NCBI RefSeq assembly: GCF_018139145.2
Contig: NC_059500.1
Coordinates: 20,999,437 to 21,063,436 of the forward strand
Direction of reading: 5' to 3'
Origin: Gymnogyps californianus
Taxonomy: Eukaryota; Chordata; Aves; Accipitriformes; Cathartidae
DNA: 64,000 nucleotides
Shown: in pieces, positions 46,101 through 58,555 of the stretch
Position numbering within the stretch: the stretch's first letter is position 1
Layout of the letters: each line of letters starts with the position of its first letter
Notes under the pieces: generated by a model
Database searches by the model: none
What the model saw: the letters and a program-made list of their open reading frames with translations, nothing else
What the model was told of the DNA's origin: nothing
Made by a program: the position numbers and the translations under genes

Positions 46101-48002
46101 GTATCAGCAAACTGAAATTTCTGGACACTGTAAAGAGTAGAGCTAGTTGGCAACATACTGTTTTTTTTCCGCTGTGGAACTTCAGGTAACAGTAGCAAAA
46201 AAAATGTGCCAGATTTTGATAATGCCTATTCCTGTATAAATTTGGAAAGATGCTTGGTCTAGGTTTTCAATACCAGAGGTGACTCTTCAAGGATACAATA
46301 CATTTAAGCTCCAATTAATTTGCGCAAAATAAACATTTAAGAGTTATTAACAGGGTGAAATATTTTGATGTTCACAGACTACTATTAATTCATGAAATCA
46401 TTAAAAGACATTCTAGGACTGAGCATGTGTTTTCAAGAACTATTATTATTTCAATCCTAATGAAGACCATGCAAGGTTTTTTGAATGCCTTTTCCCCTTG
46501 TTTTGTATTACCTTGCAGTACACAGAGTACAAGAAAATGAACTCAAGTTAGCAAAAAATGGTAAGAAAAAAGAAAGGAAAATATTTTCTTTCCCTTAAAA
46601 AAACCCTAAACCACCAAAGGTTTCCTGCAGCTTCCCAGCAAAAGGACCCTCACTGTAGGGTCTCTTTAGCTTTTGGCACGAGTGTGGCCTCATCCATTTT
46701 CAACAGCCAGTAAGATAATAAGTTCATTGTTATGGAAATAAACTCATTGCTGGTAATATGCTCTGACTCCTGTTAACTTTACAGAATACATCTTAAATTT
46801 TAAAAAACGTTTCAGTTATAAGAAGGAAAAAAAATAGACGACAAATTAGCAACCATTTCATCAGATTTTTGATCCAGTGACCTCATATAAAAATGGAGTT
46901 ATACAGCATGCCTAAGATGCAGAAATTGAACAGATTGCTAAAAATTTTTGGTATTAAGATGATTGATTCAGGCATCTTGTGCCATTGTATAGGATTTGTT
47001 AATTCCTTCTTTACACTATCATTTTCAGGTCATGTGAGGCATTTCCATGTAACTTTTTTTTCCTTTATAGGGAGAGAGAGTTGATTTCTGGATTACATCT
47101 ATGCTAAATTCAAAGGTGTTAATAAGACCCACTCCTAGCAAGCAACCCTTTTCTCTTTGTTCTAAACAGCCCACGACAGGCTATCCTCATGAAATGCAGA
47201 GGTGTCCTTTTTGGCTAAATCTTTCTGATTAGTTTCACCTGAGATGGGAGTGTGATTGACATTGCGAAGACAGTGTCAGCACAAGTGCTAGGGAATCCCA
47301 TGCTGGCAGATTGCAGAGAGTGAGATGAGAATAAAAGATTCAGTATCAAGTTGACATCACATCTGATCAGAAATCCATGAAAAGACATCCTGACATGAAC
47401 ATCTTATCTGGTTATACACTAACTTTTCAACTAACAGTTAGTACTTGCCATTTTTTTATCTAACAGTGCTCTGGCTCTGTTCTGTTGGCTTTTTTCCTCG
47501 TAGTCTAGCAAATTTATTGGCAATAGTATTAATTAAAGATATAGTCAATAAATTAGATTAATTCCTTTTCAGAGGGCCAAGAATAAACCTATCAGTGACC
47601 TAAATAGGCTTCCAACTTGGAGAACCCATGAACTTTGTGCAAAACATAACTTCTGTTTCCCAGTCTGGGAAATGGATCCACATATCACAACTAGGTCATT
47701 TTAGTATGATGAGACAAAACCAAAACTCATCCTGTGGAGATAAGAGAAAAATTCATCAGAGCTAGACAACGAAGGCCCATTTGATTTGTAAATATACATA
47801 TAACAAGCTCAGAATATCTATTTAAAGTATGTTGAGTTAAAACTGCTGATTTCTGCCTGAAGACACTGGACTAAATATGAGCCCGCTATAATTCCTTGAA
47901 AACCAAGTTACATTGCACAGAATTAGTTTTACACATTGCTTTTCATTTGAACTGTGAAAGAGTCTACTACACATACACGTTTTTTCTTTCTTTAACTTAA
48001 CC
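43133..48002. other. Intergenic DNA, nothing recognised
   Basis: AT-rich unique-looking sequence. Open frames up to 98 codons (43,203-43,499 plus) have no domain features. A small stem (GACCCT...AGGGTC) lies at about 46,645-46,662. Confidence 0.5.
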
Positions 48003-48020
48003 TTTTTTTTTTTTTCATAG
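48003..48020 (+). other. T13 tract ending in a splice-acceptor-like CATAG
   Basis: T13 followed by CATAG and then about 330 bases somewhat richer in GC. It looks like a 3' splice site, but the following frames (70 and 81 codons) show no family, no donor was chosen, and nothing upstream suggests a partner exon. At most an unrecognised non-coding RNA exon. Confidence 0.25.
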
Positions 48021-49247
48021 ATGCCTCAGTCTTGCTGCGACAGTTGTCTGGGAACAGTCAAGTCTGCAGTAGCAGGGTTCATCAACAAGAGATAAAATGC
48101 TTTGTCCTTGTTCCACCAGCACTGCAGACTGGACTGCTACAGAGGAATGGCTGGTGGAGTGCTTCATCCCTCCGAAATGCTGGGATTTTCATCCTGATGG
48201 GGGTCTTCTGTTTGGCTGGTTGGTTCTGCTTTTGGCTGAAGTAATGATGGATGGTGAATGGGGAGAACATAAGAGAAGAGAGAGGGAAAATCCCAGCACT
48301 ACACTACTAGGGTCTGTAAAATGCCCACCTAGGAAACTATAAGACTTCAGAGTCTGTCAAGGGTTTAGAGAATAAAATGTAATTTGATTACAGGTGCTCA
48401 AGTAGCATTCATTTTATTCTTATTAGCTGAGAAATGTCTCTAGGGATTGCATGCTAATCTTCTCAAAGGCAGATAAATGGCTCTATTAAAAGCAGTGTAC
48501 TTTGTTCATAGCTCTGTAGCATCAGACCATTTTATGAACCCAGGGAAACTGTAAATAGAAAACAAAAGAGAGGAAACCTCTTCCTCAAACCTTGTATAGA
48601 TATTGGTCTTTAGTGATTTGTAATCTTGAGAGAAAGTTTATACATAGAAAGAATATTGAGGAATTGTGGCAATATGTTTCCCTTTATTTGCTTTAAGGGT
48701 CAGACATACTGAAAAATGCAATATGAAGCATCTTTACTTTTTAAGATTAAAGGGAATCAAAAACTTGAACCTATACTTTACTGTTTGATTTATGCTCTCC
48801 AAGACTAAAAAAAAAAAAGAAAAAGAGAGAAAGAAAGAAAAAAGCTAGAATGCTAATTCAAAACTCAAATTGTCTATAAATGGAAAAAAAGATATTTCTT
48901 TGTGGTTACACATAGTAAATTGCATAATTTAGATTTTCTCTAATCAACCAAACTAACTTTTTTCAGGTTTCAGTTAAAATATTTTGAAAAGAAACTTAGG
49001 AAAAATATAGGCACAATTTTGTAACAGTATGCAATATACATATACAATATGCTGCATAGCAGTAGACAAAGTACAACATATTTTGAATACAGAGCACTGA
49101 CTCTTCAGTATACTAAGGATTGTTTTGAACTTAGATAACAAGACATAAGACTCTGGTCAATGTAGTGCCTTTAGACATGTGTGTGCAACTTCCATGAAAA
49201 TTAATGAAAACAAAGCACAGACATCTAAAGCTAAAACTAGGTTTTAA
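48021..49247. other. Intergenic DNA with A/G run
   Basis: An A/G-only run lies at about 48,807-48,843. The 48,395-48,560 stretch looks conserved-element-like. No gene recognised. Confidence 0.45.
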
Positions 49248-49310
49248 AGGCCAGATGTAAACCCCACTGAAGTCAGTGGAAGTCTTGACTTAAATAAGCT
49301 TTGGATCAAT
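49248..49310. repeat. Old sauropsid-type repeat remnant
   Basis: GGCCAGATGTAAACCCCACTGAAGTCAGTGGAAGTCTTGAC matches the 'ccactgaagtcaatgg' core of a very common old repeat of reptiles and birds. CCACTGAAGTCAGTGG is itself a near-perfect palindrome. Confidence 0.5.
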
Positions 49311-50172
49311 GCCAAGAGTTTACTTCGTAAATATTTCTCCAAGCAATGTTCAGCGTACAAAATAAGCATTTCCATACTATTTTTTGTAATAAACAATTAC
49401 AAAGGTGAACTGAGAAGATACCGTTATTGAGATGGAAGCAGCTTTGCATGGAATTGCCTTTCCTTTAAGGAAAATACAGGTTTGGTTCTGCAGAAAATGT
49501 CATTTCATTAGTTTCAAATACCAGTTATACACAAAACACTGTCTGATGGCTGAAGAAACTGAGCCAAGAACATAGATCAAGGAGAGATCTGTCGAAGCTG
49601 TTATTTCACAGACTCACAAAATGGTAAGTGGAGAAATGCCAAAACCACAAAGCTGCAATCAGGCTATGAACTTCTCTGAAGTTCAAGGTCACTTCAGCTG
49701 GGAGGTTCAACTAAGCGCAGCCCTGCAAGTAGCTCATTTGTTTCTCACACAACATTTGGAGGTCTAGTCCAAGCAATTTGCCATTTTAGGGACCTAATTG
49801 TAAGCACAATGTGCATTGGTCCTTGTGTGCCAGCACGGCTCGAGCACAGTGACCAAAAGTCTGTGGCTACCCCCGCACATCTTGTGTGTCTGTGGATGGT
49901 TGCGATTACATGTGTCAGCACAGCTGCATATTCTTTTTTTAAATACTTCCCTGTCTGCTGCCAGTGACTGTAAATTTAATGAGAGCACCTGCTGCCCTCT
50001 TGCCTAGTTAATTCATAGTGATCTGCCTGAACTAAAGGAAATTTCAAAAAAGCCTCTGTTCTTCAGTAATAAATTACCAATCTATATCATGGCCTAAAGG
50101 GCCTTTGATTCATGTAACATTACACTTACGCTAAGCTCTGCTGGCAGCAGGGACATTTAGTTTCCCTAAGTA
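49311..50172. other. Intergenic DNA, nothing recognised
   Basis: No exon or repeat recognised. The open frames at 49,794-50,007 are antisense pairs without features. Confidence 0.5.
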
Positions 50173-50226
50173 GACTGGAGGGAAGGGGAAAGAGGCAGGA
50201 GGGAAGGGAGAGGAGAGGAAGGGAAG
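50173..50226 (+). repeat. G/A-rich purine tract
   Basis: About 54 bases almost wholly G and A (GGAGGGAAGGGGAAAGAGG and similar), broken by very few pyrimidines. Possible triplex (H-DNA) former. Confidence 0.75.
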
Positions 50227-53200
50227 TGGCTGGTGAGATTAAATAAAATGAGAAGATCAATTGCCTGAATATTGACAGCTGAGGGAGGTCTTTGTCCTTG
50301 ACCTCTTACCCTGAGGCATTTATTCACTATGGGTAAAAGCCCTGGCTACTAAAAATTCACGATCTCCATTGACAGGCTACAGTGTGGGGCATTTTAAAAT
50401 CTTTTTCTCAAACAAAAATGTAATGACTTCTTTATTCTGAATTTCAGATTTAGCTCACATTTATCAGTAAAATGAATGTTGTTATTGTTAGATAGTAACA
50501 TTGTAAACTGAAAGCAGTAATGCCTGCACCAATTATCGTTTTATGCATTTCCTTAAAACAGAAACAATAAATCAGGCAGCTTCTGAGAAAATAATTCTGG
50601 AATAAAGAATTTATTGGGGTGGAGGAAGAAAGGTAGGCAGCTGAAGTGAATATAAAATAAAGAACATTGCAGAGGGGAATAGATCAATTATATTCCCCTG
50701 GAAAACCATGTGGTGCAAATGAAAAGTTACAGCCACATTAAAAAAACCTGAAACCCAAAACATAAGCAGTATCCAAAAAAGATTTATGTGAAAGTAGAAA
50801 CTGTGGAAGCGCAAAGCATTACAAATAGAATATTGTATATCCCATAGTTTCTGACTCCCTCAAAATTTTTTGGGGGGATTGAGAGGTTCTGACTTGCACA
50901 ATTTGAATGACTAATTTATGTCAGATGCATAAGGCATTTTGTTACACAACTGGTAGGTAATATGCAGCTCCTGTACTCCCTACTCACACCAAGTAGCAAC
51001 TCCAGACCTGGTAACTAAATACATGTGCATATGCCTTAACTTTAAACATATGCAGAAGGATTTTCAGGACTGACTGGAGTCCAACTGAGTGATCTGAAAC
51101 AAACACTGAGCACAGAACTACGCCAGGTACAGAAAGGTGGTAGAAACAGAGACAAATTAAAATAAAAATATGTAAAAGGAAGCAGTAGGAATATCATTCA
51201 ATGACTTGCTTTTAATTGCCTCAGGCCCGTATTTTATGCACTACAAATATCCATCATAAAAAATAAATCCAAAGAAGGATTTTTTCCTTTGAACAAATTG
51301 TTAATCCTGAATTAATCATATAGTTAGATGACGTTACATTGTATGCAGCTTGAAAGAGATCTGAACATAAACTTCACGCCTGTTTCTGTATCTGTTTTCA
51401 AGCATCTTTCTATAATAATAAGGTTTAAAAAGTTTTCCTGAATAAAAATCAAGTTTCTCACTTTTGGCATTATAAGAACCAAAAAATAGCATGAAACTCA
51501 CAATTACGTCACAAGAATTGGCAACACTACAACTTTTTACCTTCCACTGTTCATAGGTGCTTGCATTATTATAATGCAGGAATAAAACATTACCAGTCTG
51601 GGCTGGTAACGCGCCAAATCTACTCTGCACTCAGAACACAGAGGTGCAAACGTCCACAGCAGAACATTGTCTCATTTTTCATAGCACTCAAACATATCGT
51701 TCTCTTGACACAGAATGGCGTGTGTTGTGTGCATACACAGAATAAAATGCACATAAATATTGAGAGATTTTCAAGATACACTAAACCATGCCCTGCACCA
51801 GTCCCAAACTTAAGACCCTGACAGGTTTTTTTTTTTAAGAGGTCTGGGATTTTTCTTTTTAATAAGGCTTGCTGGAGGATTAGCTCTCTTCTCAAACCAG
51901 AACTGAGAGGCCATTGTTCATAGCCACAGGAGGGTGAGAGAGTTCAGACATGTCCTGTCATCATCGCCCAGAAGAGTGTAATGAAATTACGGGAGTGGAT
52001 GTGTAATGGGTAATTAGAAAGTGCAGTAAATGTAATCCAGCACCCACAGATACTATCATGCACAGCATCACAAGTAGATGAGGGTCTGGATGTTAAAAAC
52101 CTTCCTTTTACTTCAAGTAAAAGACTGAAAACCTTCTTTTATTTGTTTCAGGTACCAATAGCAGCTTTGAGTGTCCCTGGCCCCTTTTTCATGAGCAAGT
52201 GAATTGTCGTACACACTTCTCAATGGATATGACACCAGATTCCTTTCACTTGTATTGCACCAATATGCTCACTGATTTTAATGGGATCATTTCTGAAGTA
52301 AGCTGAGAATGCAAGTATCAATACTGGTCTGACAGACAGCAGAATGTGACTATGAACACAAATAAAGAAGTTACCTACATTGACAGTTGCACCTGTTCAT
52401 CCACCTATAACTACCACATGCGGAGAACAAACACCCGGACACGCAGAGACGAAATGTTAGGTAGATCAGATCTTGGTGTAGAGATACCAGCTTCCACAAA
52501 ACATGTGGCACAGCTTGATAAAAAGTGCCCTCTTCTTTTTACACTGACCTCTCCTATTATATCACTTCCGTTCAGCATCTTGTTTTATAATCATTCTTAT
52601 AGTATGGATGCAGCATACCTATGTCTGTGTTCTTTTATTTGGCTCAGTGATACTTACTACCTAGGTGAAGCTTATCTGTGCAGGAGATGATGGTTTTATT
52701 GAGGCCATCTCAAGACTTTCTCCCTTTTTGTCCAAACTGGCTTCCTTCAGCACATTGCCCTATATGCAACTGAATCCCTGGCTGGAAGGCAGTCCACGTG
52801 CACCACAGTGACAAACATCTCTCCCGAGTGAATGTCCTACTGCAAGACTCCAGCAATGTTTATGAGGATGACGCAACACAGGGACTGTTATGGAAAGAGT
52901 GAACATTTAAAGAAATTTAAATCTCTCTTTGCTGTCACTGCTGTTCCCCTATTGTGTTCATCATACAATATAGGCTTTACATAGTAGTATTTTCCAAAGC
53001 ACTAAACGTCTGGTATTTTCCCTTTTAAATAAAACATATTGGAATAGCTGTCATAAAGTCACAGACCCCAGCCTAATCTCCTTTCTGTACACAGACCGTC
53101 CTTTCTCATTGTTACTAGGTGACTAAATTTTACGTATACACTTTTTCTTCTTGAATGAATAAAGTCCCAAAAGACTAGGTAGCCACACACTCTGTAATTC

Positions 53201-54125
53201 CACCCAGATAACAGACTGCAGATTTTATAGCTTGGTTCCTGCATGGTGCAAAGTCATACAGTGCATATAGAATTGGGCTGAAAACGAGAGATTCTCAAGA
53301 GAGATCTAGTCTGGCTGATTCTATTAGAGAAACTCCCTTTAAATATGTAATAAACTCATTCAGATCACATAAAAGGTATCTGAACCCATTAAAATTTTGC
53401 CTTGACTGCTGGATGAAGTCTGATTTCTGTGCTTCCCAGCTATAGGTTTCTATGATTTTATCCCCACTCTCTTAAAATGTTTCACTAGGAACTTGACTGA
53501 CATTCAGTCCTTTCCTACAGTTCTCAGAAACGGTGGTAGCTGCGTTGCATTTACACAACTGCCATCATTCTCTCAAACTGGAACTCTGGAAACCATTAAT
53601 TAAGTAATCAAATTAGAAACTAGAAACCAAGAATTAGCCACAGTACCTAAACAGTAAGCCAATTAATAGGAACTTAATACAAAGAAACAAAAGAATACTA
53701 AGACAAATGATATACAAAAGCAAAACACTCGTTAGGAAAACAGATTGTATCAACATCAGCATGTATTTAATACACATGGAAACACACAAAGGATATCCTT
53801 GTTGCAATACATTGCAAAGGTTACTTCCCTTTCAGAGGAAAATTAAAAGATCAGCTACCCTTCCACAATATTCCTCTTCTACTAACAAGTTAAATACAAA
53901 CCTCAGTCCCCAGAGGTTTCAAGAAGTAGAAGCTATCCCTCTCTAAATGAATGAAAAGAACTAGCTTTTCAGATAATTCAATTAAAGTGAAAAAATATCT
54001 CAAAACACAGAAATGACGTGAAAGAGTTCAACCTCAAACTTTTCAGCATGGGAACTCAGTCTTTAGAGGACTAAAACTGACTTAACATTTTTTACCGCAC
54101 TGAGTTTCCACGTGAAACCAACAAT
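50227..54125. other. Intergenic DNA with one small palindrome
   Basis: At 52,105-52,123 CTTTTACTTCAAGTAAAAG is a perfect palindrome about one base, inside an imperfect direct repeat AAAACCTTCcTTTTAcTT / AAAACCTTCTTTTATTT. Otherwise nothing; the 114-codon frame at 52,346-52,690 has no family features. Confidence 0.5.
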
Positions 54126-54175
54126 CATGTGCACATACGCGCGCATGCACACACACACACACACACATATACGCA
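54126..54175. repeat. 50-bp alternating purine-pyrimidine tract with (CA)10
   Basis: From CATGTGCACATACGCGCGCATG through (CA)10 (54,148-54,167) to TATACGCA, every base alternates purine and pyrimidine without a break. This is the classic Z-DNA-prone pattern and includes a CGCGCG core. Confidence 0.9.
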
Positions 54176-54744
54176 AATTCTGTTTCTGCTGGAAGCCACT
54201 CTCTTATGATGTATGTTCTGTTTACATCACAAGGACTGATGTATATAGCAGTTATGCTCTGTAGCACCGTACAGGCTCCGACTTCATTTTTCAAGGTACT
54301 TCACGGACACACAGGGGTGTAACTCCTGATCTGAAAAAGCCTATAGTGAGAACAAAATTGGTCATACCTCCTTCCCCCTTGAACCGCTACTGGCATCTCT
54401 CCAAAGCATGCATTCCCAGTCTGAAAATTTACGCTGTAAGTTGCTATGTAAACTGTCATGTAAATTGCTGCAGCATGTACTTCCTGCATTTGTGGACTCT
54501 TTGCTCTCAGAGGTGTAAGCAACGCTCAGCCACCCTGAGGAAGTTAACAGCTGAAGGGCTCCTCAGCAGGCCAGGGAAAAGGAATATGGCATAGCTCTCT
54601 GCAAAGAAAATCATGCATCTACTGGAGAATCAAAAATCCTCACTGATCCTTCTAGTTCATAGTACAAGTCTTTATTCCATGTCCTTCCATCTTTTCCTAA
54701 TATTTTCTGCCAGAATCAGAATATGCATACACTACATTTTATTT

Positions 54745-54824
54745 AATTTAAAAGACAATTTATAAATTTAAACTTAAAAAATTAAACTTAAAAATTTGAA
54801 AATTTATATATTGTCTTTTAAATT
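54745..54824. repeat. Inverted repeat, 25-bp arms, 30-base loop
   Basis: AATTTAAAAGACAATTTATA... (54,745-54,769) and ...TATATTGTCTTTTAAATT (54,800-54,824) pair at 24 of 25 positions. The loop itself contains a direct repeat (AAACTTAAAAA twice). Could be the remnant of a small palindromic transposon, or a hairpin if transcribed. It is very AT-rich. Confidence 0.85.
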
Positions 54825-57800
54825 TTTCCCCTTTCAATTTTTTAAGTAATTTCCACAGACCAGAATTTTGACATAAAACAGAAGTTGCCTATTTAACGGG
54901 TCAAAATAGTCAACTAGTGTGGGTGGGTTTTTTACTGTTACTTTTTCATCCTTTGCATTAATCACCAAATAATTTGGAACAGAATCTGCCAGCTACATGA
55001 CCTGATCAAACAGAATTTCTTGGGAAAAAATGATAGATGGCTGTTTGCATCAGCAATCAAAGAGCTTTGACTTTTTCTAGTTGCCAAAGAATACCCTTCC
55101 AGAAGGTGGCTACATTTTTTATGGACTTTGATTAATGGTTTGGGGTGAAATAAAGGCACTTTTGTGGGGGTTAGCTTACAAAGAGTATCGAGTACTGCAG
55201 CTTTAAAAATAAAGCCCCTTTTCAGATTACTAAAATTGCTTTCTCAAAAGCCACTGTTAACATTTGAAAAATGTATCTGGTGCTGCTAAGATGTTTTGAC
55301 ATCAAACAAAGAATTGCTACAAATATTTCCACCTGCAGTATATGAGAGAACACTAGTATTGCTAACCTTGGACTGCAATTATAGCTTCCATTCATGTCTC
55401 TTTGGTATTCCAAAAATGTACATCTACAACAGAAAATCCCACACCACCACTCTTCCAAGCGCATGCCATCCTGACTGAAAGCTTTTTAAACAGACCCAGT
55501 GGTATCACATAGAACAATTGGAATCCAAAGCATGTTTTCACAGTGTTACATGAAAACATTTAGCTCGTGTAATGAACAACAATAGAAGCAGCAATCAAAG
55601 AAAATCGTGATTGTCAACAATGAGAAATAATGTCTCTTAGCAACCAAGTTTCAATTACTCTTTGTTTGCTAACAAGTACCAGGATATTTAAGGCTGGTAG
55701 GTTTATTCCAGTAAGTAATGCACTATCAAAGACCATGATAAAGAGCTCCTGTTTTAACCGGCCCTAGTTTCCAATCAAACATTTTGCAATTAATTTTATT
55801 AGTGTTTTAGAACTAATTTACTTTGAATAAGCTGTAACTGTGATTTGTTATTGTCACGCATTAAATGGAATTGTAATGTGTAATAATTATTTGTTTAAAT
55901 AATAGAATCATTGGCATACAGATGATAATCCAAGCAAGAAAAAAATTATTACTATTAATAATACGATTAAACAAAATTGTATCCAAGAATAGATCCCAAG
56001 AGAACCCTTCAGCTATTTTAGGTGAAATAGAAATAATATTACTAATTAAGACAGAACACTGGCTGTCATAAAGATAGCTGCAAACACTGCTTCCTAGTGA
56101 AACAATGAGACTTCATCTGATTGATAAAAATGACCTGACTTCAATCCATTGTGCCTGTGGCTGTTACCAAGTCTCTGAAAACAATTACCATAATTAGATG
56201 CCCTGCTTACTTTCTTACACCTCCTCATGATCACCAAAGTATTGAAATGATGCAATTTTTGAACAAAATATATAATTTTGAACTTCTTGCTTCTTTCTCC
56301 CAAAAGAGGTTTTAACCGAACATTCAAGCAGGTGGTCTTCCTCCTGATAGAACGGCTGGAGTGAGACACAGGTAACTCAACGCTGAAACCAGCTGGTCCA
56401 TTTACTCCACCTGCTATGCCTGTGCGTGTTGTGGAAAGGAAGGTGTTCTCACTCTCCCGTTTGTTCCTGAGCAGCACAGGTTTTTTATTTAGAAGTCAAA
56501 TATTTGAGCGGCACTGTGTAAGGAGTCAGAAGAATAGCAGAAGTCAGAGTAGGAAGAAGTGCTAGTATTGGATAGAGCATGCGGGTTAAAACATTCACCA
56601 TCCTTGGCTGGTGATGCGAGGGTGTAGCTCGTATTCTGGAGGAGGCACAGACCCTAAACAGTTCAATGCTTCCCGAACAAAGCCCTGTCAGCAGGGGAAG
56701 TGCATGGCACAGTGTGAGTGCTGGTGAGGGCAAAGGACAGGACCTGACATCCCACGTGGCAGAGGCCATGGCACCATGGACACCCCAAGGCAGTCATTCC
56801 CTGTGGGTGCTGTAATGCCCCCATCCTCAATGTTGGTCAACTGTTCTTTCTTCCCTGTCCCTAGCCCCAAAAATGGGTTACTCCTTTTTTTCAGTTCTTC
56901 AAATATATCAATTTTTTAAAGCTTCTCTTCTGTAACCCGAAGACTTAATAATTTCTTTTGCTAATGTTTTCACACAGCTTTGGGGCCCGGGGCTTCACTG
57001 GAACCACCAGATATTACAAAGCCCATACTAACAAGCTGCAAGAATTGGCAACACTGAAATTCAACTTGTGCAGGTCCCATTTTTATACTACAAGAGTGGA
57101 TTAGACCTTATTCTACCTTGAGAAAAACATAATTTAAGATGGTCTCAGTCAAAAATTACTTGGATTGCAAACTCCTTTTGCCCCTAATCTATAAAGTGGC
57201 TGTTTCAGGCTTTTTTTTCTTCAATAAGAACAAAATAACTAAAGCAATAATACTTTGTGTATTGATTGATTTCATCTTAAATTTTATTAAGCATCCCCTT
57301 CAAAATTAGATTAGAAGTACATTAAATGAATTTCGGCACCTGTATGCCTGCCCAACATACAGCACAAGATGCCTTTGTGCTTCTTCCAACATATGACAGA
57401 GAGAAGCCCATTATACAATCAGTGGTAGTATATATCTCTTTTAATTGCTCTGTTCACGTGTCTCAGTCAGTCTGGAGTTAACAATTCTAACATGTTCATT
57501 TAATCCTTTGTCTGAGAGGAAGTTAAGAAGGTTCTTTAATAGCACCAATTAAAGAGGTTGCTTGGCCCCCAGGACTGTGGAGGGATTGAAATGCCTTCAG
57601 TATAGGCTGTCTAACAGCAGACAGCTAGAGAACAATATTTTATGAGTAATGATGACTCAGACAATCCATATTGAATAGCGTTAGGACCATGGACCTATTG
57701 TTCTTGTAAGCTGTTTGCCATAGCAAGCCAAAATTTTGTGAGAGTGTTTTCATGGGAGTTTTTCCTACATGAAACCTGAGGAAACAGTAAGGTCTCTGAC

Positions 57801-58397
57801 GATGTAATGAACCAAACCAAGGACTGACTGGAGACCATGCGTTTCCAATCCACTCTCTGTGCCACCCTCAGATATGATCGAATTCATGATGTAAATTCAG
57901 ATATTTGCTGTTTCTCACGTAGAGAAGCTACCATGTAATTATTTCCAGATTTGTAAGGAAAGACTGCTTCCCCCCTCCTCCTCAGAAATTACACTCATCT
58001 AAGGTTTAGCTCACAGAGTAGTCAGTTCTGTATTAGTACAACGTCATATCTCAGATCTGTAGTTTGTGGTCCAGACTAATACTCTTTAACCAAACATAAA
58101 GACTGCTTTTCAGTTTAATGGGATTTTGGATCAGATGCTGAAGAGCTAAGGATCCCTGCTATCCATATCACACTGATCATTCTCTGCTCTTCCTGCTGAC
58201 TCCTGTTGCATTGTTTTTGCTTTAACCCACCTTCAATGTCTTTCAGCTGTTCTCTCAGCACTATAGGGGGTCTTGAACTTTTGACAATGAATGAGATGTG
58301 CCAAGCTAGGAGCAATTACTTTTTTGGCATCACTTCAGCTTTCAACCCACTTTTAACCAAGCTTCTACTGCTTGAAACAGTAGGTCATTTGTAGCAC
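54825..58397. other. Intergenic DNA, nothing certain
   Basis: Includes two stretches that look like conserved non-coding DNA (55,770-55,930; 57,430-57,720). The 127-codon minus frame at 56,094-56,477 and the 94-codon frame at 56,485-56,769 lack domains. Confidence 0.45.
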
Positions 58398-58431
58398 ATT
58401 ATGCAAATGAAAAACTAATCTTTTGCATAAT
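58398..58431. promoter_or_regulatory. Inverted pair of octamer-like POU motifs
   Basis: ATTATGCAAA and its exact complement TTTGCATAAT are separated by 14 bases. The first arm continues into ATGCAAAT, the consensus octamer of POU-domain factors. The motif match is direct; binding is inference. Confidence 0.4.
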
Positions 58432-58543
58432 ACATAAGAGCTCAGTTTGTGCATTAACTAATTTATCTGACTACACAGGAGCTATGAATGCTGATTTTTA
58501 TTAAGCTCTTCATTAAGTCAAAATGTAGCTGAAGTGTGTGCAC

Positions 58544-58555
58544 ATATATATATAT
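58544..58555. repeat. Short (AT)6
   Basis: ATATATATATAT followed by TTATATA; a minor simple repeat. Confidence 0.8.

Noticed and set aside
56094..56477. 127-codon minus-strand open frame as a gene
   Set aside because: No domain, no supporting exon structure, AT-rich codons with no bias; likely chance.
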